64,000 nt of DNA from Cytobacillus citreus. Its GTDB lineage: Bacteria > Bacillota > Bacilli > Bacillales > Cytobacillaceae. Of the stretch, positions 8,757 through 17,300 are shown one piece after another (positions within the stretch are counted from its first letter, which is position 1; the number at the start of each line of letters is the position of its first letter). The stretch lies in contig NZ_JAGYPM010000003.1 of the NCBI RefSeq assembly GCF_018343665.1, positions 277,497-341,496 of the forward strand, written 5' to 3'. Made by a program: the position numbers and the translations under genes. A model generated the notes under the pieces. The model worked only from the letters and a program-made list of their open reading frames with translations. It made no database searches and had not been told where the DNA came from.

Positions 8757-9174
8757 ATACGCAAGCGCCTTCGGAACAATTAAAGGACAAATTGTTCCTG
8801 AGATGAATATTCAAAGAAGCTTTCCTTAGTGCTCACCTCCGACAAGCACAAGACTAGCCTCACGGAAAGGTGTTCTTTACCTTTCTGAGAGGATTGATCG
8901 AAATGTGAAGGCGACTGTTTAGGGACGACTGCATAAGACGAGCCCTGTAAGAAGACGTTCTTTGTCTTCTGGAAGGGATCGGCTTATGACGCGAGTCCCT
9001 AGGAGCCGTAACTAGACAAGCTTGTGACCTCGAGGTCGACAAAAGCGCGACGTCCTCCCAAAAGCTTCTCTTTTGGTCGTGCGATGTGTCGCTGACGTAG
9101 CTTTCCTTGTCCTGTCGCATTGTCGACACTAGTACGTCCTGTACGTCGGAGGTAGGCGCTGGAGCTGAACGTAG
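8757..9174. repeat. Composite dispersed intergenic repeat, ~420 bp
   Basis: A region of distinct composition. It begins GCAAGCGCCTTCGGAACAATT, continues with CCTCCGACAAGCACAAGAC and GGCGACTGTTTAGGGACGAC, and ends with a segment matching 5168-5225 (CTTTTGGTCGTGCGATG). It is full of short GTCGAC/CTCGAG-like palindromes. Open frames within it have no ribosome sites or family features and are rejected. It has the look of a non-coding repeat common in Bacillus intergenic DNA; its function is unknown. Confidence 0.7.
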
Positions 9175-9229
9175 ATAAACTATATCTCAAGTTATCAAAA
9201 GATAGCGAAAATTATTATTTCCTATACAA

Positions 9230-9256
9230 TAAAAAAACTGCCTAAAAAAGGCAGCT
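9230..9256 (-). terminator. lysA terminator
   Basis: On the minus strand CTGCC-TTTTTTA-GGCAG is followed by seven T residues, immediately after the lysA stop codon. Confidence 0.85.
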
Positions 9257-10575
9257 TAATTATTTATCCTTTTTTTAATCGACATGTCCATACGAATTAA
9301 ATCCTCATAAGTTTCTCGTTTTACAACAAGCTTTGCTACTCCATTTTCAACAAAAACAACAGCAGGTCTTGGCAAGCGATTATAGTTATTAGCCATTGAA
9401 TAGCCGTATGCACCTGTACAGAAAACTGCTAAAAGATCATTGCTATGTGACTTTGGAAGCGGGAGATCCCAAATGAGCATATCGCCAGATTCACAGCATT
9501 TTCCTGCAATTGAAACTGTTTCACTAGATTTCTCAAGAGGACAATTTGCAATTACAGCTTCATATTTGGCTTGATAAAGTGCAGGTCTTATATTATCATT
9601 CATACCTCCGTCAACTGCCACATAATTTCTTATATTCGGTACTTCTTTTCTTGAACCAATTTTGTAAAGAGTTGTTCCAGCATCTCCTACTAGTGAACGT
9701 CCTGGCTCAATCCAAATCTCAGGCATTTTCATTGAATAATGGGATGCTTGCTTCTTAACTTCTTCAATAATTTCCGCAACATATTGAGCAGCAGGGAGGG
9801 GCTGATCTTCGGCTGTATATCTAATACCAAATCCGCCACCTAAATTTAATACCTTCGATTCAAAGGCAAATGCCTCTTTCCAGTCATGAAGTTTTTCGAA
9901 TAATTTCTTTGCTGCTAAAATAAAGCCAGTCGTTTCAAATATTTGTGATCCAATATGGCAATGAAGCCCAAGTACTTCAATTCTTTCTAATTGAAGAGCC
10001 TTTGCCAATGCTTCTTCTGCTTGCCCATTTTGCAGATCAAAACCAAATTTTGAATCAGCTTGTCCAGTTAAAATATAGTCATGGGTATGGGCTTCGATTC
10101 CAGGTGTAACTCGTAATAGGATTTTCGTATTCACTCTCATAGATTCACAAATGGAATTAAGCAATTCCAGTTCATAAAAATTATCAACAACAATGCAGCC
10201 TATTTCGTTCTTTAATGCCATTTCAAGCTCTTCTTTACTTTTATTGTTTCCATGAAAATGGATTCGCTCTTGTGGGAATCCAGCTGCTAAAGCTGTGTAT
10301 AATTCACCGCCTGATACGACATCCAGAGAAAGACCTTCCTCATCTGCTAGTTGAACCATTGCAATCGTTGAAAATGCTTTGCTTGCATAAGCCACCTGTG
10401 CTGGTATGTTTAAGTTTTCAAATGTTTGTTTAAATCCTCTAGCTCTTTCCCGTATCAAAGAAACATCATATACATATAAGGGTGTGCCGAACTCATTGGC
10501 CAGTTCAACTGTATCAATACCACCAATCTCAAGATGTCCTTTCGCATTCACTTTCGAAGTTCCGTGAAAATACAT
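9256..10575 (-). CDS. lysA: Diaminopimelate decarboxylase
   Basis: A PLP enzyme catalysing the last step of lysine synthesis, meso-diaminopimelate to L-lysine plus CO2. Of 439 residues, the alanine-racemase-like barrel shows the PLP lysine in VAYASKAFST, the phosphate-binding glycine run in LNLGGGFGIRY, HCHIGSQI, and IEPGRSLVGDAG. The second domain has the substrate motif GKCCESGDM, with the catalytic Cys, and CTGAYGYSMANNYN. Length is normal. Between lysA and the upstream spoVAF gene are a terminator and a repeat, so lysA probably has its own promoter. I saw no lysine riboswitch upstream. Confidence 0.96.
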   Translation of the reverse strand: MYFHGTSKVNAKGHLEIGGIDTVELANEFGTPLYVYDVSLIRERARGFKQTFENLNIPAQVAYASKAFSTIAMVQLADEEGLSLDVVSGGELYTALAAGFPQERIHFHGNNKSKEELEMALKNEIGCIVVDNFYELELLNSICESMRVNTKILLRVTPGIEAHTHDYILTGQADSKFGFDLQNGQAEEALAKALQLERIEVLGLHCHIGSQIFETTGFILAAKKLFEKLHDWKEAFAFESKVLNLGGGFGIRYTAEDQPLPAAQYVAEIIEEVKKQASHYSMKMPEIWIEPGRSLVGDAGTTLYKIGSRKEVPNIRNYVAVDGGMNDNIRPALYQAKYEAVIANCPLEKSSETVSIAGKCCESGDMLIWDLPLPKSHSNDLLAVFCTGAYGYSMANNYNRLPRPAVVFVENGVAKLVVKRETYEDLIRMDMSIKKRINN

Positions 10576-10605
10576 AGTTCCCCCTCTTCCCTATCTAAAC
10601 TTATA

Positions 10606-10682
10606 TAGAAAAACTTGTCGTTCGCTAAGTCATACTAGCAAATGCTTCGTTTTTCTTATGTGATCTCCTTTGCAGAGACTTA
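10606..10682. repeat. Hairpin repeat family R1, copy 3 (diverged)
   Basis: TAGAAAAACTTGTCGTTCGC ... GCAAATGCTTCGTTTTTCTTATGTGATCTC matches the R1 pattern with substitutions, mainly in the loop. It lies 30 bases upstream of lysA, in a 320-base gap that otherwise holds only the spoVAF terminator. Confidence 0.75.
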
Positions 10683-10736
10683 AACGATATCTCATATTTT
10701 CTTTATCACGTTAATATGCTTTAACCTTACTAGCCA

Positions 10737-10772
10737 AAAATAGACAGATTTCACAAGGAATCTGTCTATTCT
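10737..10772 (-). terminator. spoVA operon terminator
   Basis: AATAGACAGATT (10739-10750) and AATCTGTCTATT (10759-10770) form a perfect 12-bp stem, followed on the minus strand by a T-rich run. It lies 124 bases beyond the spoVAF stop. Confidence 0.8.
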
Positions 10773-10895
10773 ATTATTTCGCATCTTCAATTATTTAATT
10801 TTACAATTATTGAACTAATTTAAAAATATTAAAAATACTTTATCATAAATTGAATTGAATCGCAATTACTATAGTGAAATCTGAGTAATTCGTAT

Positions 10896-12377
10896 TTATT
10901 TTACTGATTGCTTATATCGGTTATGCGTATGAACAATACTTGGACGAACTACTGATCCTGGTACAGACGTCCTTACCAATACATTCCATAAAGCTATAGG
11001 ATGAAATGGGATAAATGGCCATAAATAAGGAATATTGAGTGGTTTATTATTAGCTAGCCAGATAATAAAGAATGTCCCCCCGATTATAAATCCAGGTGCA
11101 TGAAATATAGCAACAATTGCCAAAAAGATGAGACGCACAATTTTATTTGCGATGCTTAATTCATAGCTTGGCGTAGTATAATTTCCAATAGCTGATAAAG
11201 CAACATATAGGATTACTTCGGGTGTGAATAAGCCAACATCAATTGCAATTTGTCCAATTAATACTGCAGCAATTAAACCCATCGCTGTTGATAAAGGTGT
11301 AGGAGTATGAATAGCTGCCATACGGAAAAATTCGACACCTAAATCGGCAAGGAATATTTGAAGGATTATCGGAATATTATTTTCTTCATTAGGGCCAATA
11401 AATGAAAGCTTTTCAGGTAATAAAGACGGCTCTATTACAAACAGAAACCATAGCGGCAGTAGGAAGAGTGATGCAATGACTCCAAGAAAACGAATCCACC
11501 GTACAAAAGTCCCTACTGCTGGTGATTGTCTAAATTCCTCTGCATGCTGCAAGTGGTAGAAATATGAAGTTGGTGTAATCATAACACTCGGCGATGTATC
11601 AACATAAATAAGAACATGTCCATCTAGTAAATGTGCAGATGCCACGTCAGCACGCTCTGTGTAACGAACTTGTGGAAAAGGATTAAATCCTTGCTTAAAA
11701 ATAAATTCTTCAACCGTTTTGTCCGCCATTGTAATTCCATCAATATCAATTGAATTAATTTCTTTTCTGACAATTTCAACTAAATCAGGATTTGCAATAT
11801 CCTTAATATAGCCAATCGCAATATCTGTTTTAGACCTTTCACCGACACGAGTGATTTCAAAGCGGAGTCGTTCATCCCGAATTCGCCTTCTCGTTAAAGC
11901 AGTATTAACAATGATATTCTCAACAAACCCATCCCGTGAGCCGCGTACAACCCTTTCCGTATCTGGTTCCGTCGGTGTTCTGCCTGGATAGCTGCGAACA
12001 TCAACAACAAAGCCGACGCATTCTCCATCTATTACTACAACGATAAGTCCGGACAATACTTGATCCACGAGTTCATCCATTGTTTTTATTGGTACAATGG
12101 ATGGATGAACAAGTCTATTTTCAATGATCTCAAAGAGATTGCTTGATAACTTCTCGTGATCGTTTATTGCAACAAGCTCTTCAATCAGTTCAACGATTAT
12201 TCGAGAATCTGTTAACCCGTTAACATAATAAATTTGAACATTTTTACGAAGAATTTTTAACTTTCTTACACCTAAATCGAAGCTTTTCCCAAGCCCAATT
12301 TTCTCTTTCATATATTTTTCTATTTTATCTACTGATTCTGGAATAGGCATTTTATTTTTCATTTTGTTCTCTGTCAC
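10896..12377 (-). CDS. spoVAF: Stage V sporulation protein AF (GerA-type)
   Basis: A 493-residue spore inner-membrane protein homologous to germinant-receptor A subunits. It has a large soluble N-terminal half ([40 protein letters not shown] with [20 protein letters not shown] before it) and about five membrane helices in the second half. In B. subtilis SpoVAF is dispensable and modulates germination. Its start overlaps the end of spoVAE by 26 bases, so the two are translationally coupled. In this organism it follows spoVAE and spoVAB without the channel genes normally between. Confidence 0.93.
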   Translation of the reverse strand: MTENKMKNKMPIPESVDKIEKYMKEKIGLGKSFDLGVRKLKILRKNVQIYYVNGLTDSRIIVELIEELVAINDHEKLSSNLFEIIENRLVHPSIVPIKTMDELVDQVLSGLIVVVIDGECVGFVVDVRSYPGRTPTEPDTERVVRGSRDGFVENIIVNTALTRRRIRDERLRFEITRVGERSKTDIAIGYIKDIANPDLVEIVRKEINSIDIDGITMADKTVEEFIFKQGFNPFPQVRYTERADVASAHLLDGHVLIYVDTSPSVMITPTSYFYHLQHAEEFRQSPAVGTFVRWIRFLGVIASLFLLPLWFLFVIEPSLLPEKLSFIGPNEENNIPIILQIFLADLGVEFFRMAAIHTPTPLSTAMGLIAAVLIGQIAIDVGLFTPEVILYVALSAIGNYTTPSYELSIANKIVRLIFLAIVAIFHAPGFIIGGTFFIIWLANNKPLNIPYLWPFIPFHPIALWNVLVRTSVPGSVVRPSIVHTHNRYKQSVK

Positions 12378-12939
12378 GAAATCCGCTCCTTTCCAAAATA
12401 AGATCTACTGCTTTTCTTGTAATTGGCGAACCATTTTCATAATGATCTTTCTTAGCCATTTTTCCAATATCTCCAATTCCAACAATGATTGGAACATTAA
12501 GCTCATCTAAACAATAAACAGTATCTCCATAAACCCTCCCCATATCCATTTCAGGCAAACCATACTTATCTACCCCGTAAGGAGTTAATACACCATCACG
12601 ATCGATAGAAATATTTACCCTAGTCCATTCTGCCTGCCTTGTTTTTGCTGCGACAGCAATAATTCCTAAGACCTCAATATCTTTATGACTTGCAACATAT
12701 TTTAAAGCCTTTTCTCCTGCACCTTCTCCAACAAATCCACTGTCGTCAAACATAACAAAAACAGGATCATGAGGAGCTTTTTTAATTAGTTTAACAAGCA
12801 CTGGTCCATCCAAAGCTGAAGGATTCCCGTGCGATGACGTGATGCACCTGCCCCCTACCTCTTTTGCAATAAATTCCACGGATCTTCTTGCATAATCATC
12901 CCCATCGGTTATTAAAATAACTCTCCTCCTATCATCCAT
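12352..12939 (-). CDS. spoVAE: Stage V sporulation protein AE (SpoVAEa)
   Basis: A soluble ~195-residue SpoVA protein (SpoVAEa), made in the forespore and found in the outer part of the spore. Diagnostic stretches are [53 protein letters not shown] and [20 protein letters not shown]. It has no membrane helices, which separates it from the small membrane protein SpoVAEb. Only 31 bases separate its start from the end of spoVAB. In B. subtilis, spoVAC, spoVAD and spoVAEb occupy that position; none is present here. Confidence 0.92.
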   Translation of the reverse strand: MDDRRRVILITDGDDYARRSVEFIAKEVGGRCITSSHGNPSALDGPVLVKLIKKAPHDPVFVMFDDSGFVGEGAGEKALKYVASHKDIEVLGIIAVAAKTRQAEWTRVNISIDRDGVLTPYGVDKYGLPEMDMGRVYGDTVYCLDELNVPIIVGIGDIGKMAKKDHYENGSPITRKAVDLILERSGFRDREQNEK

Positions 12940-12970
12940 GTTTTTATCCCTTTCCTATTAAGTTGGTTTG

Positions 12971-13396
12971 TTATTTATTCACAAAATACATCCATTGATA
13001 AAGGGAGCCAAAAATTTTCCCAAATACAATAGCCATTAATAAAATCACAATCTGTCCATCAATTCCGATCCTTTTCGCTAGTATCGGAAGTACATTCAGT
13101 ACTTCAGTTAATGCTGCAGCCAGCATTCCAACAAACACCCCTGCCGCTAAACCAATAGGAATTAATAAAGAAGGTGTGAAAACGAAGATTGGATTCCATA
13201 AAGTACACATACCTCCAAGGACCGCACCCATAATAACTGCCCATTCATAAAAACGGATCATTTTCATTGTTTTGGTCAACTGCATGAGTCTGGGAATAAT
13301 GCCTAACACGGTTAAAAATGCAACGAAACCCGAGCCGACAGCTAGTCCGCCAGCTAGGCCGATAAATATGACTAAGACAATATTAATGGTCGTCAA
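12971..13396 (-). CDS. spoVAB: Stage V sporulation protein AB
   Basis: A 141-residue integral membrane protein with about four hydrophobic helices. The pattern (LAGGLAVGSGFVAFLTVLGI, PRLMQLT, FYEWAVIMGAVLGG) matches SpoVAB, part of the SpoVA dipicolinate-handling set in the spore inner membrane. It overlaps the end of spoVAA by 14 bases. Expression in the forespore under SigG is expected from the family; I could not find a convincing SigG promoter by eye upstream of spoVAA. Confidence 0.92.
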   Translation of the reverse strand: MTTINIVLVIFIGLAGGLAVGSGFVAFLTVLGIIPRLMQLTKTMKMIRFYEWAVIMGAVLGGMCTLWNPIFVFTPSLLIPIGLAAGVFVGMLAAALTEVLNVLPILAKRIGIDGQIVILLMAIVFGKIFGSLYQWMYFVNK

Positions 13397-14021
13397 AATT
13401 CTTCATACTTTCTTTGTTTTCATTAAAAGCAATATAGTTATCAAGATCCATTTGATAATTAAAAATTTCTACTTCTAAAGGGCTCGGTTCCTCATTAATG
13501 CGCTTTTTAAATAAATGATTAAAAAAAAGGATCATTCCCAATCCTAAACCAAAAGAGTATGGTATTTGGAAAATTAATGGTTTCGAATCAACCTCACCAG
13601 TCATAATTGTATAAATTCGCTGTTGAACTTCCTGCATGCTTACGTCCTCATGAAAATTCATTATCGTAAGGGCCGCACCAAAAAATAATAATAGCCAGAC
13701 TAAAATAAATAGAGGCAATGATACCTTCCGTTTTTTGAAAACAACCTCGATAATTACCTGCGCGGGACCAATTGTTTGAATATCAGCTTCTGGAATAATA
13801 CTATTTATTGATTTGATCACCTTCATTACATCGATAACAATCATATTTTGATCCTTTTCACTTACCTCATAAATCTTTAAATTTCTTATTTGTTCATAAA
13901 TATTTTCACCAGCAATAATTTGCGCAATGTCCTTTAGTAAAATGGATTCGTACGGACGAACTTGCAAACGATGTCGCAACCGAATATATACCGTTTGTTC
14001 CATTTCATTCACTTCCCACAC
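13383..14021 (-). CDS. spoVAA: Stage V sporulation protein AA
   Basis: The first gene of the spoVA cluster, 212 residues. The N-terminal ~100 residues form the soluble SpoVAA domain (TVYIRLRHRLQVRPYESILL, LKDIAQIIAG). Two membrane helices follow (LFILVWLLLFFGAALTIM and IPYSFGLGLGMILFFNHLF), then a polar tail. It is separated from sigF by a strong terminator, so spoVAA starts its own transcript. A shorter start at MEQTVYIRL, 5 codons in, is equally plausible. Confidence 0.92.
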   Translation of the reverse strand: MWEVNEMEQTVYIRLRHRLQVRPYESILLKDIAQIIAGENIYEQIRNLKIYEVSEKDQNMIVIDVMKVIKSINSIIPEADIQTIGPAQVIIEVVFKKRKVSLPLFILVWLLLFFGAALTIMNFHEDVSMQEVQQRIYTIMTGEVDSKPLIFQIPYSFGLGLGMILFFNHLFKKRINEEPSPLEVEIFNYQMDLDNYIAFNENKESMKNFDDH

Positions 14022-14096
14022 ATTGATTTACTTGTATAAGTAGTATGAGTTACATATATTTACTTCATGATGACCAATAATTGGATAATCGAAAAA

Positions 14097-14138
14097 GCAA
14101 AAAGACCGTACGGATTTATATATCCATACGGTCTTTCA
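14097..14138 (-). terminator. spoIIA operon terminator overlapping the sigF 3' end
   Basis: AAAGACCGTACGGA (14101-14114) pairs with TCCATACGGTCTTT (14123-14136), followed on the minus strand by TTTTTGC. The last codons of sigF form one arm of the stem. Confidence 0.85.
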
Positions 14139-14874
14139 TTTGCTGGAGAATCTTTTTTTCCAGCCTTGAAACTTGAACTTGAGAAATACCCAATCTTAAG
14201 GCTACCTCAGATTGAGTTTGATCTTTGTAATATCGTAAATAAACAATTAATCTCTCTCTCTCATCCAATTCATTAATAGCTTCCTTTAATGCAATTTTAT
14301 CAAACCATTTCCCTTCATTGCCATCATCGATTTGATCAAGAAGTGTAATTGGATCCCCATCATTTTCATACACGGTTTCATGAATCGACGAAGGTGTACG
14401 TCCTGCTTCCTGCGCAAGAATGATATCCTCTGGAGAAATATCTAGGAATTCCGAAAGCTCATTGACGGTAGGAATTCTTCCGAGTGATTTGGATAATTCA
14501 TCTTTTGCCTTCCGAATTTTGTTTCCCATTTCCTTTAGTGAACGACTAACCTTTACCGTACCATCATCACGAATAAAGCGCTGAATTTCCCCAATAATCA
14601 TTGGAACAGCATATGTTGAAAACTTTACATCATAACTTAGATCAAACTTATCAACGGATTTTAATAATCCAATACAACCGATCTGGAAGAGATCATCTGG
14701 TTCATATCCCCTGTTTAAAAAGCGCTGGACTACAGACCATACGAGGCGCATGTTTTTTTGTACGATTGTATCCCGGGCACTTTGATCACCCTCCTGGCTC
14801 TTTTTAATTAATTCCTTGACTTCATGATCCTTCAAAAATGCTTGGCTTTTCTCCGTTTTTACCTCCACATCCAT
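14116..14874 (-). CDS. sigF: RNA polymerase sigma factor SigF (SpoIIAC)
   Basis: The first forespore-specific sigma factor. 252 residues with sigma-70 regions 2 (NMRLVWSVVQRFLNRGYEPDDLFQIG), 3 (VSRSLKEMGNKIRKAKDEL) and 4 (LDERERLIVYLRYYKDQTQSEV, LGISQVQVSRLEKKIL). It lacks region 1.1, as in other sporulation sigmas. It is the third gene after spoIIAA and spoIIAB, which encode its anti-anti-sigma factor and anti-sigma factor. 11 bases separate it from spoIIAB. Transcription is expected from the SigH-type promoter at 15864-15893. Confidence 0.96.
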   Translation of the reverse strand: MDVEVKTEKSQAFLKDHEVKELIKKSQEGDQSARDTIVQKNMRLVWSVVQRFLNRGYEPDDLFQIGCIGLLKSVDKFDLSYDVKFSTYAVPMIIGEIQRFIRDDGTVKVSRSLKEMGNKIRKAKDELSKSLGRIPTVNELSEFLDISPEDIILAQEAGRTPSSIHETVYENDGDPITLLDQIDDGNEGKWFDKIALKEAINELDERERLIVYLRYYKDQTQSEVALRLGISQVQVSRLEKKILQQMKDRMDI

Positions 14875-14885
14875 AGCAAGACTCC

Positions 14886-15326
14886 TTAATTACACAGCAT
14901 TTTACTTTTTGATAAATGCTTTCTTAATCGGATCTCTGTGCCTTTCCCCGGTTGCGACTGTATTTCGATTTCATCCATGAAATTTTCCATAATCGTAAAG
15001 CCCATTCCAGATCTTTCTAGTTCAGGCTTTGTTGTAAATAGCGGCTGACGAGCTTCTTCTACATCCATGATACCTAAGCCTTGATCTCTAATTGACATAT
15101 CAATAAAGTCGTCCTCCATTTTGACAGAAATATATACCATTCCATTAGGATCCTGTTCATAGCCGTGAATAATTGCGTTTGTTACGGCTTCTGAAACAAC
15201 AGTTTTAATCTCTGTTAATTCATCCATTGTTGGATCAAGCTGAGTAATAAAAGCGGCAACTGTTACACGAGCAAATGATTCATTTTGACTCAACGCACTG
15301 AATTGGATATGCATTTCGTTTTTCAT
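14886..15326 (-). CDS. spoIIAB: Anti-sigma F factor / serine kinase SpoIIAB
   Basis: A GHKL-fold kinase that binds and inhibits SigF and phosphorylates SpoIIAA. At 146 residues it equals the B. subtilis length when started at the ATG at 15326 ([20 protein letters not shown]). The N box is [15 protein letters not shown], the G1 box IRDQGLGI, and the G2 box [15 protein letters not shown]. Upstream GTG and ATG codons overlap the spoIIAA stop (GTGATGATG), giving tight translational coupling. Confidence 0.95.
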   Translation of the reverse strand: MKNEMHIQFSALSQNESFARVTVAAFITQLDPTMDELTEIKTVVSEAVTNAIIHGYEQDPNGMVYISVKMEDDFIDMSIRDQGLGIMDVEEARQPLFTTKPELERSGMGFTIMENFMDEIEIQSQPGKGTEIRLRKHLSKSKMLCN

Positions 15327-15328
15327 CA

Positions 15329-15679
15329 TCACGCAACCCCCAGTCTTTGCAAAGCAAATTCTTCAGTCGGCTCTAATCGAATGATTTTAAATAAACCCGA
15401 CATTTCAAATAATCTTTGAACGGCTGGAGAAATTGCACAGACGACCATTTCACCATGGATCTGTTTTATTTGTTTATATCTGCCAAGAATGACTCCTAAT
15501 CCAGAGCTATCCATAAAGGTAAGCTTCTCCATATTTAATACAATATGATGGATTTCATAATCTTCAATTGCTTTCGTTGCTTTTTCACGTAGCTCATCTG
15601 CAGAATGATGATCTAACTCTCCACTAAGACGAATACATAAGACATCTTTTTTAACTTCTAAATGAATGGTAAGACTCAC
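15329..15679 (-). CDS. spoIIAA: Anti-sigma F factor antagonist SpoIIAA
   Basis: A 116-residue STAS-domain protein that, when unphosphorylated, releases SigF from SpoIIAB. The phosphorylated serine lies in [20 protein letters not shown]. Other landmarks are [14 protein letters not shown] and [20 protein letters not shown]. The start is a GTG at 15679 with AAGGAGG 8 bases upstream; a longer frame adds 9 residues but lacks a ribosome site. It is first of the spoIIAA-spoIIAB-sigF operon, downstream of dacF. Confidence 0.95.
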   Translation of the reverse strand: MSLTIHLEVKKDVLCIRLSGELDHHSADELREKATKAIEDYEIHHIVLNMEKLTFMDSSGLGVILGRYKQIKQIHGEMVVCAISPAVQRLFEMSGLFKIIRLEPTEEFALQRLGVA

Positions 15680-15863
15680 TACTATAGCCTCCTTATCTAG
15701 TATCAACAGTTAAAGCCAGATTTCATTTCAAACTTACTTTAACCGTTTTTTAGGATTGGCTCTACCGATATCACTTAAATTATTTGTTTGCATAAGGACA
15801 AAGCTTATAAGGGTCCTTAGCTATTAAATTAAGTAATACACTTTTGGCCTTTTATAGTGAGTC

Positions 15864-15893
15864 CAATTCGATATTCGATAACCTATTTCCTTC
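15864..15893 (-). promoter_or_regulatory. SigH-type promoter of the spoIIA operon
   Basis: On the minus strand GAAGGAAAT (15885-15893) and ATCGAATTG (15864-15872) are 12 bases apart, fitting the SigH pattern RnAGGAWWW-n11/12-RnnGAAT. They lie about 185 bases upstream of spoIIAA. In B. subtilis this operon is read by SigH RNA polymerase activated by Spo0A. Confidence 0.75.
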
Positions 15894-15946
15894 TGTAAAT
15901 ACAAAACTAGTGCTAATTCGCTAAAAGTAGAATACATATCAGTTGA

Positions 15947-15953
15947 TTCGACA
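15947..15953 (-). promoter_or_regulatory. Candidate Spo0A box
   Basis: The minus strand reads TGTCGAA, the exact Spo0A consensus heptamer, about 55 bases upstream of the SigH -35. A weaker TAGCGAA lies at 15918-15924. This arrangement is expected for the spoIIA promoter. Confidence 0.6.
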
Positions 15954-15967
15954 AAAGTGAATGTAAA

Positions 15968-17134
15968 TTATTCTCCTGCTTTTGTGAACATTCCAATAGA
16001 GCGCTTATACAATGTCCACCAGCTTGCTTCCTTGCTCGATTCTTTTGCTACAAGCGGACTTTTCACTATTGCTTTTCCATCTTGGATCAGTTTCAAGGTG
16101 CCAATCTTGTCTCCTTTTTTCACTGGTGCCTTTACATTTTTGTCAAAAACAATAGATTGTTTAATATTTTCAATACTTTCTCCTTTTTTTGTTAATAAGG
16201 AAATTGATTCACTTGTTAGAGCTTCGATTTTTTTCTTTTCACCTTTACTAACTGCGACTTTTCCCAATGTTACGTTTCTTTTATACATAGGGTGTGTTTT
16301 ATATTGGCTAAATGCATAGTCTAGCATTTTTGTCACTTGTGCATTCCGTTCTTTAGAAGTAGGTGCTCCAAAAACAACGGCAATTACTCGCATTCCTTCT
16401 TTTTCTGCTGTTGCTGTTAAGCAATATTTTGCCTCGTTAGTAAATCCAGTTTTTAAACCATCAACCCCCGGGTAAAAACGGACAAGACGATTTGTATTGA
16501 CTAACCAAAACTTTTTATCAGTTCCTTCACGAAGATATGATTCGTATGTACTTGTAAATTTTGTTATATCTTCATATTTAAGCAGCTCTTTAGCCATTTT
16601 CGCCATATCATTTGCAGAGCTAAAGTCATCCTTGCCCGGTAGTCCAGTAGCAGATTTAAACTCTGTATTTTTTAATCCAAGTTGTTTTGCTTTTTTGTTC
16701 ATCATTTTTACAAATTCCTCTTCCGAACCTGCCAGCCTTTCTGCCATAGCAACTGATGCATCATTACCTGAAGCAATGGCGATCCCTTCTAGCATCTGCT
16801 TTGTTGTCATTTCTTCTCCAGGCTCAAGAAATATTTGAGATCCGCCCATTGATGCCGCATACTCACTCGTTCGAATTTTTTCGTCCATTGAAAGCTTGCC
16901 TTGATCGATTGCTTCCATTATTAGGAGCATCGTCATGACCTTTGTCATACTAGCAGGCGGAAGTTTTTCATTACTATTTTTTTCATATAGTACGGTTCCT
17001 GTGTCACGCTCGATTAATATCGCAGATCTTACATTTTGAGCTAAATCTACTTCATTTTCTCTTGCTAAAATTGCAGGAGTAAACATTGAAGATATTAAAA
17101 AGGAGATAACTATAAAAGAGACAATTCGTTTCAT
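15968..17134 (-). CDS. dacF: D-alanyl-D-alanine carboxypeptidase DacF
   Basis: A class A penicillin-binding carboxypeptidase that trims peptidoglycan stem peptides in the forespore. 388 residues from the ATG at 17134, chosen because GGAGGG lies 7 bases upstream. A signal peptide is visible (KRIVSFIVISFLISSMFTPA). Catalytic motifs are SMTK, SGN in IAIASGNDAS, and KTG in DGLKTGFTNEAKYC. The C-terminal ~100 residues are the beta-sandwich PBP5_C domain. It lies directly upstream of spoIIAA, as in B. subtilis, where it is SigF-dependent and can read into spoIIA. Confidence 0.94.
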   Translation of the reverse strand: MKRIVSFIVISFLISSMFTPAILARENEVDLAQNVRSAILIERDTGTVLYEKNSNEKLPPASMTKVMTMLLIMEAIDQGKLSMDEKIRTSEYAASMGGSQIFLEPGEEMTTKQMLEGIAIASGNDASVAMAERLAGSEEEFVKMMNKKAKQLGLKNTEFKSATGLPGKDDFSSANDMAKMAKELLKYEDITKFTSTYESYLREGTDKKFWLVNTNRLVRFYPGVDGLKTGFTNEAKYCLTATAEKEGMRVIAVVFGAPTSKERNAQVTKMLDYAFSQYKTHPMYKRNVTLGKVAVSKGEKKKIEALTSESISLLTKKGESIENIKQSIVFDKNVKAPVKKGDKIGTLKLIQDGKAIVKSPLVAKESSKEASWWTLYKRSIGMFTKAGE

Positions 17135-17248
17135 TACATAACCCTCCATTCTTTATAGCCTCCATCTTTTCCAATTAAAAGAAATTTATACTATCCACTT
17201 CATGGTGAAATGCATATTTTAAGCTTTGACAATATTTGGGCCAAAATA

Positions 17249-17284
17249 AAAAAACGCCAGAGCTTTTTCCTCTGACGTTTTTTC
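17249..17284 (-). terminator. pdp operon terminator
   Basis: AACGCCAGAG (17253-17262) and CTCTGACGTT (17270-17279) form a stem with one mismatch, flanked by A and T runs, directly after the pdp stop. Confidence 0.85.
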
Positions 17285-17300
17285 ATAATATTATCTCTTC

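Noticed and set aside
8632..8814. 60-codon minus-strand open frame
   Set aside because: No ribosome site or family features. It overlaps a better-supported small frame at 8550-8645 in a different register.
8860..9190. Two overlapping minus-strand open frames of 63-89 codons
   Set aside because: They lie inside a non-coding dispersed repeat, have no ribosome sites and give low-complexity Ser/Arg-rich translations.
10576..10895. Lysine riboswitch upstream of lysA
   Set aside because: The gap holds a hairpin repeat and the spoVA terminator; I could not see the conserved lysine-riboswitch stems or an expression platform.
14022..14096. SigG promoter of spoVAA
   Set aside because: A CATACTA -10-like sequence is present (minus strand, 14041-14047) but no acceptable -35 lies at the right distance, so I did not list it.
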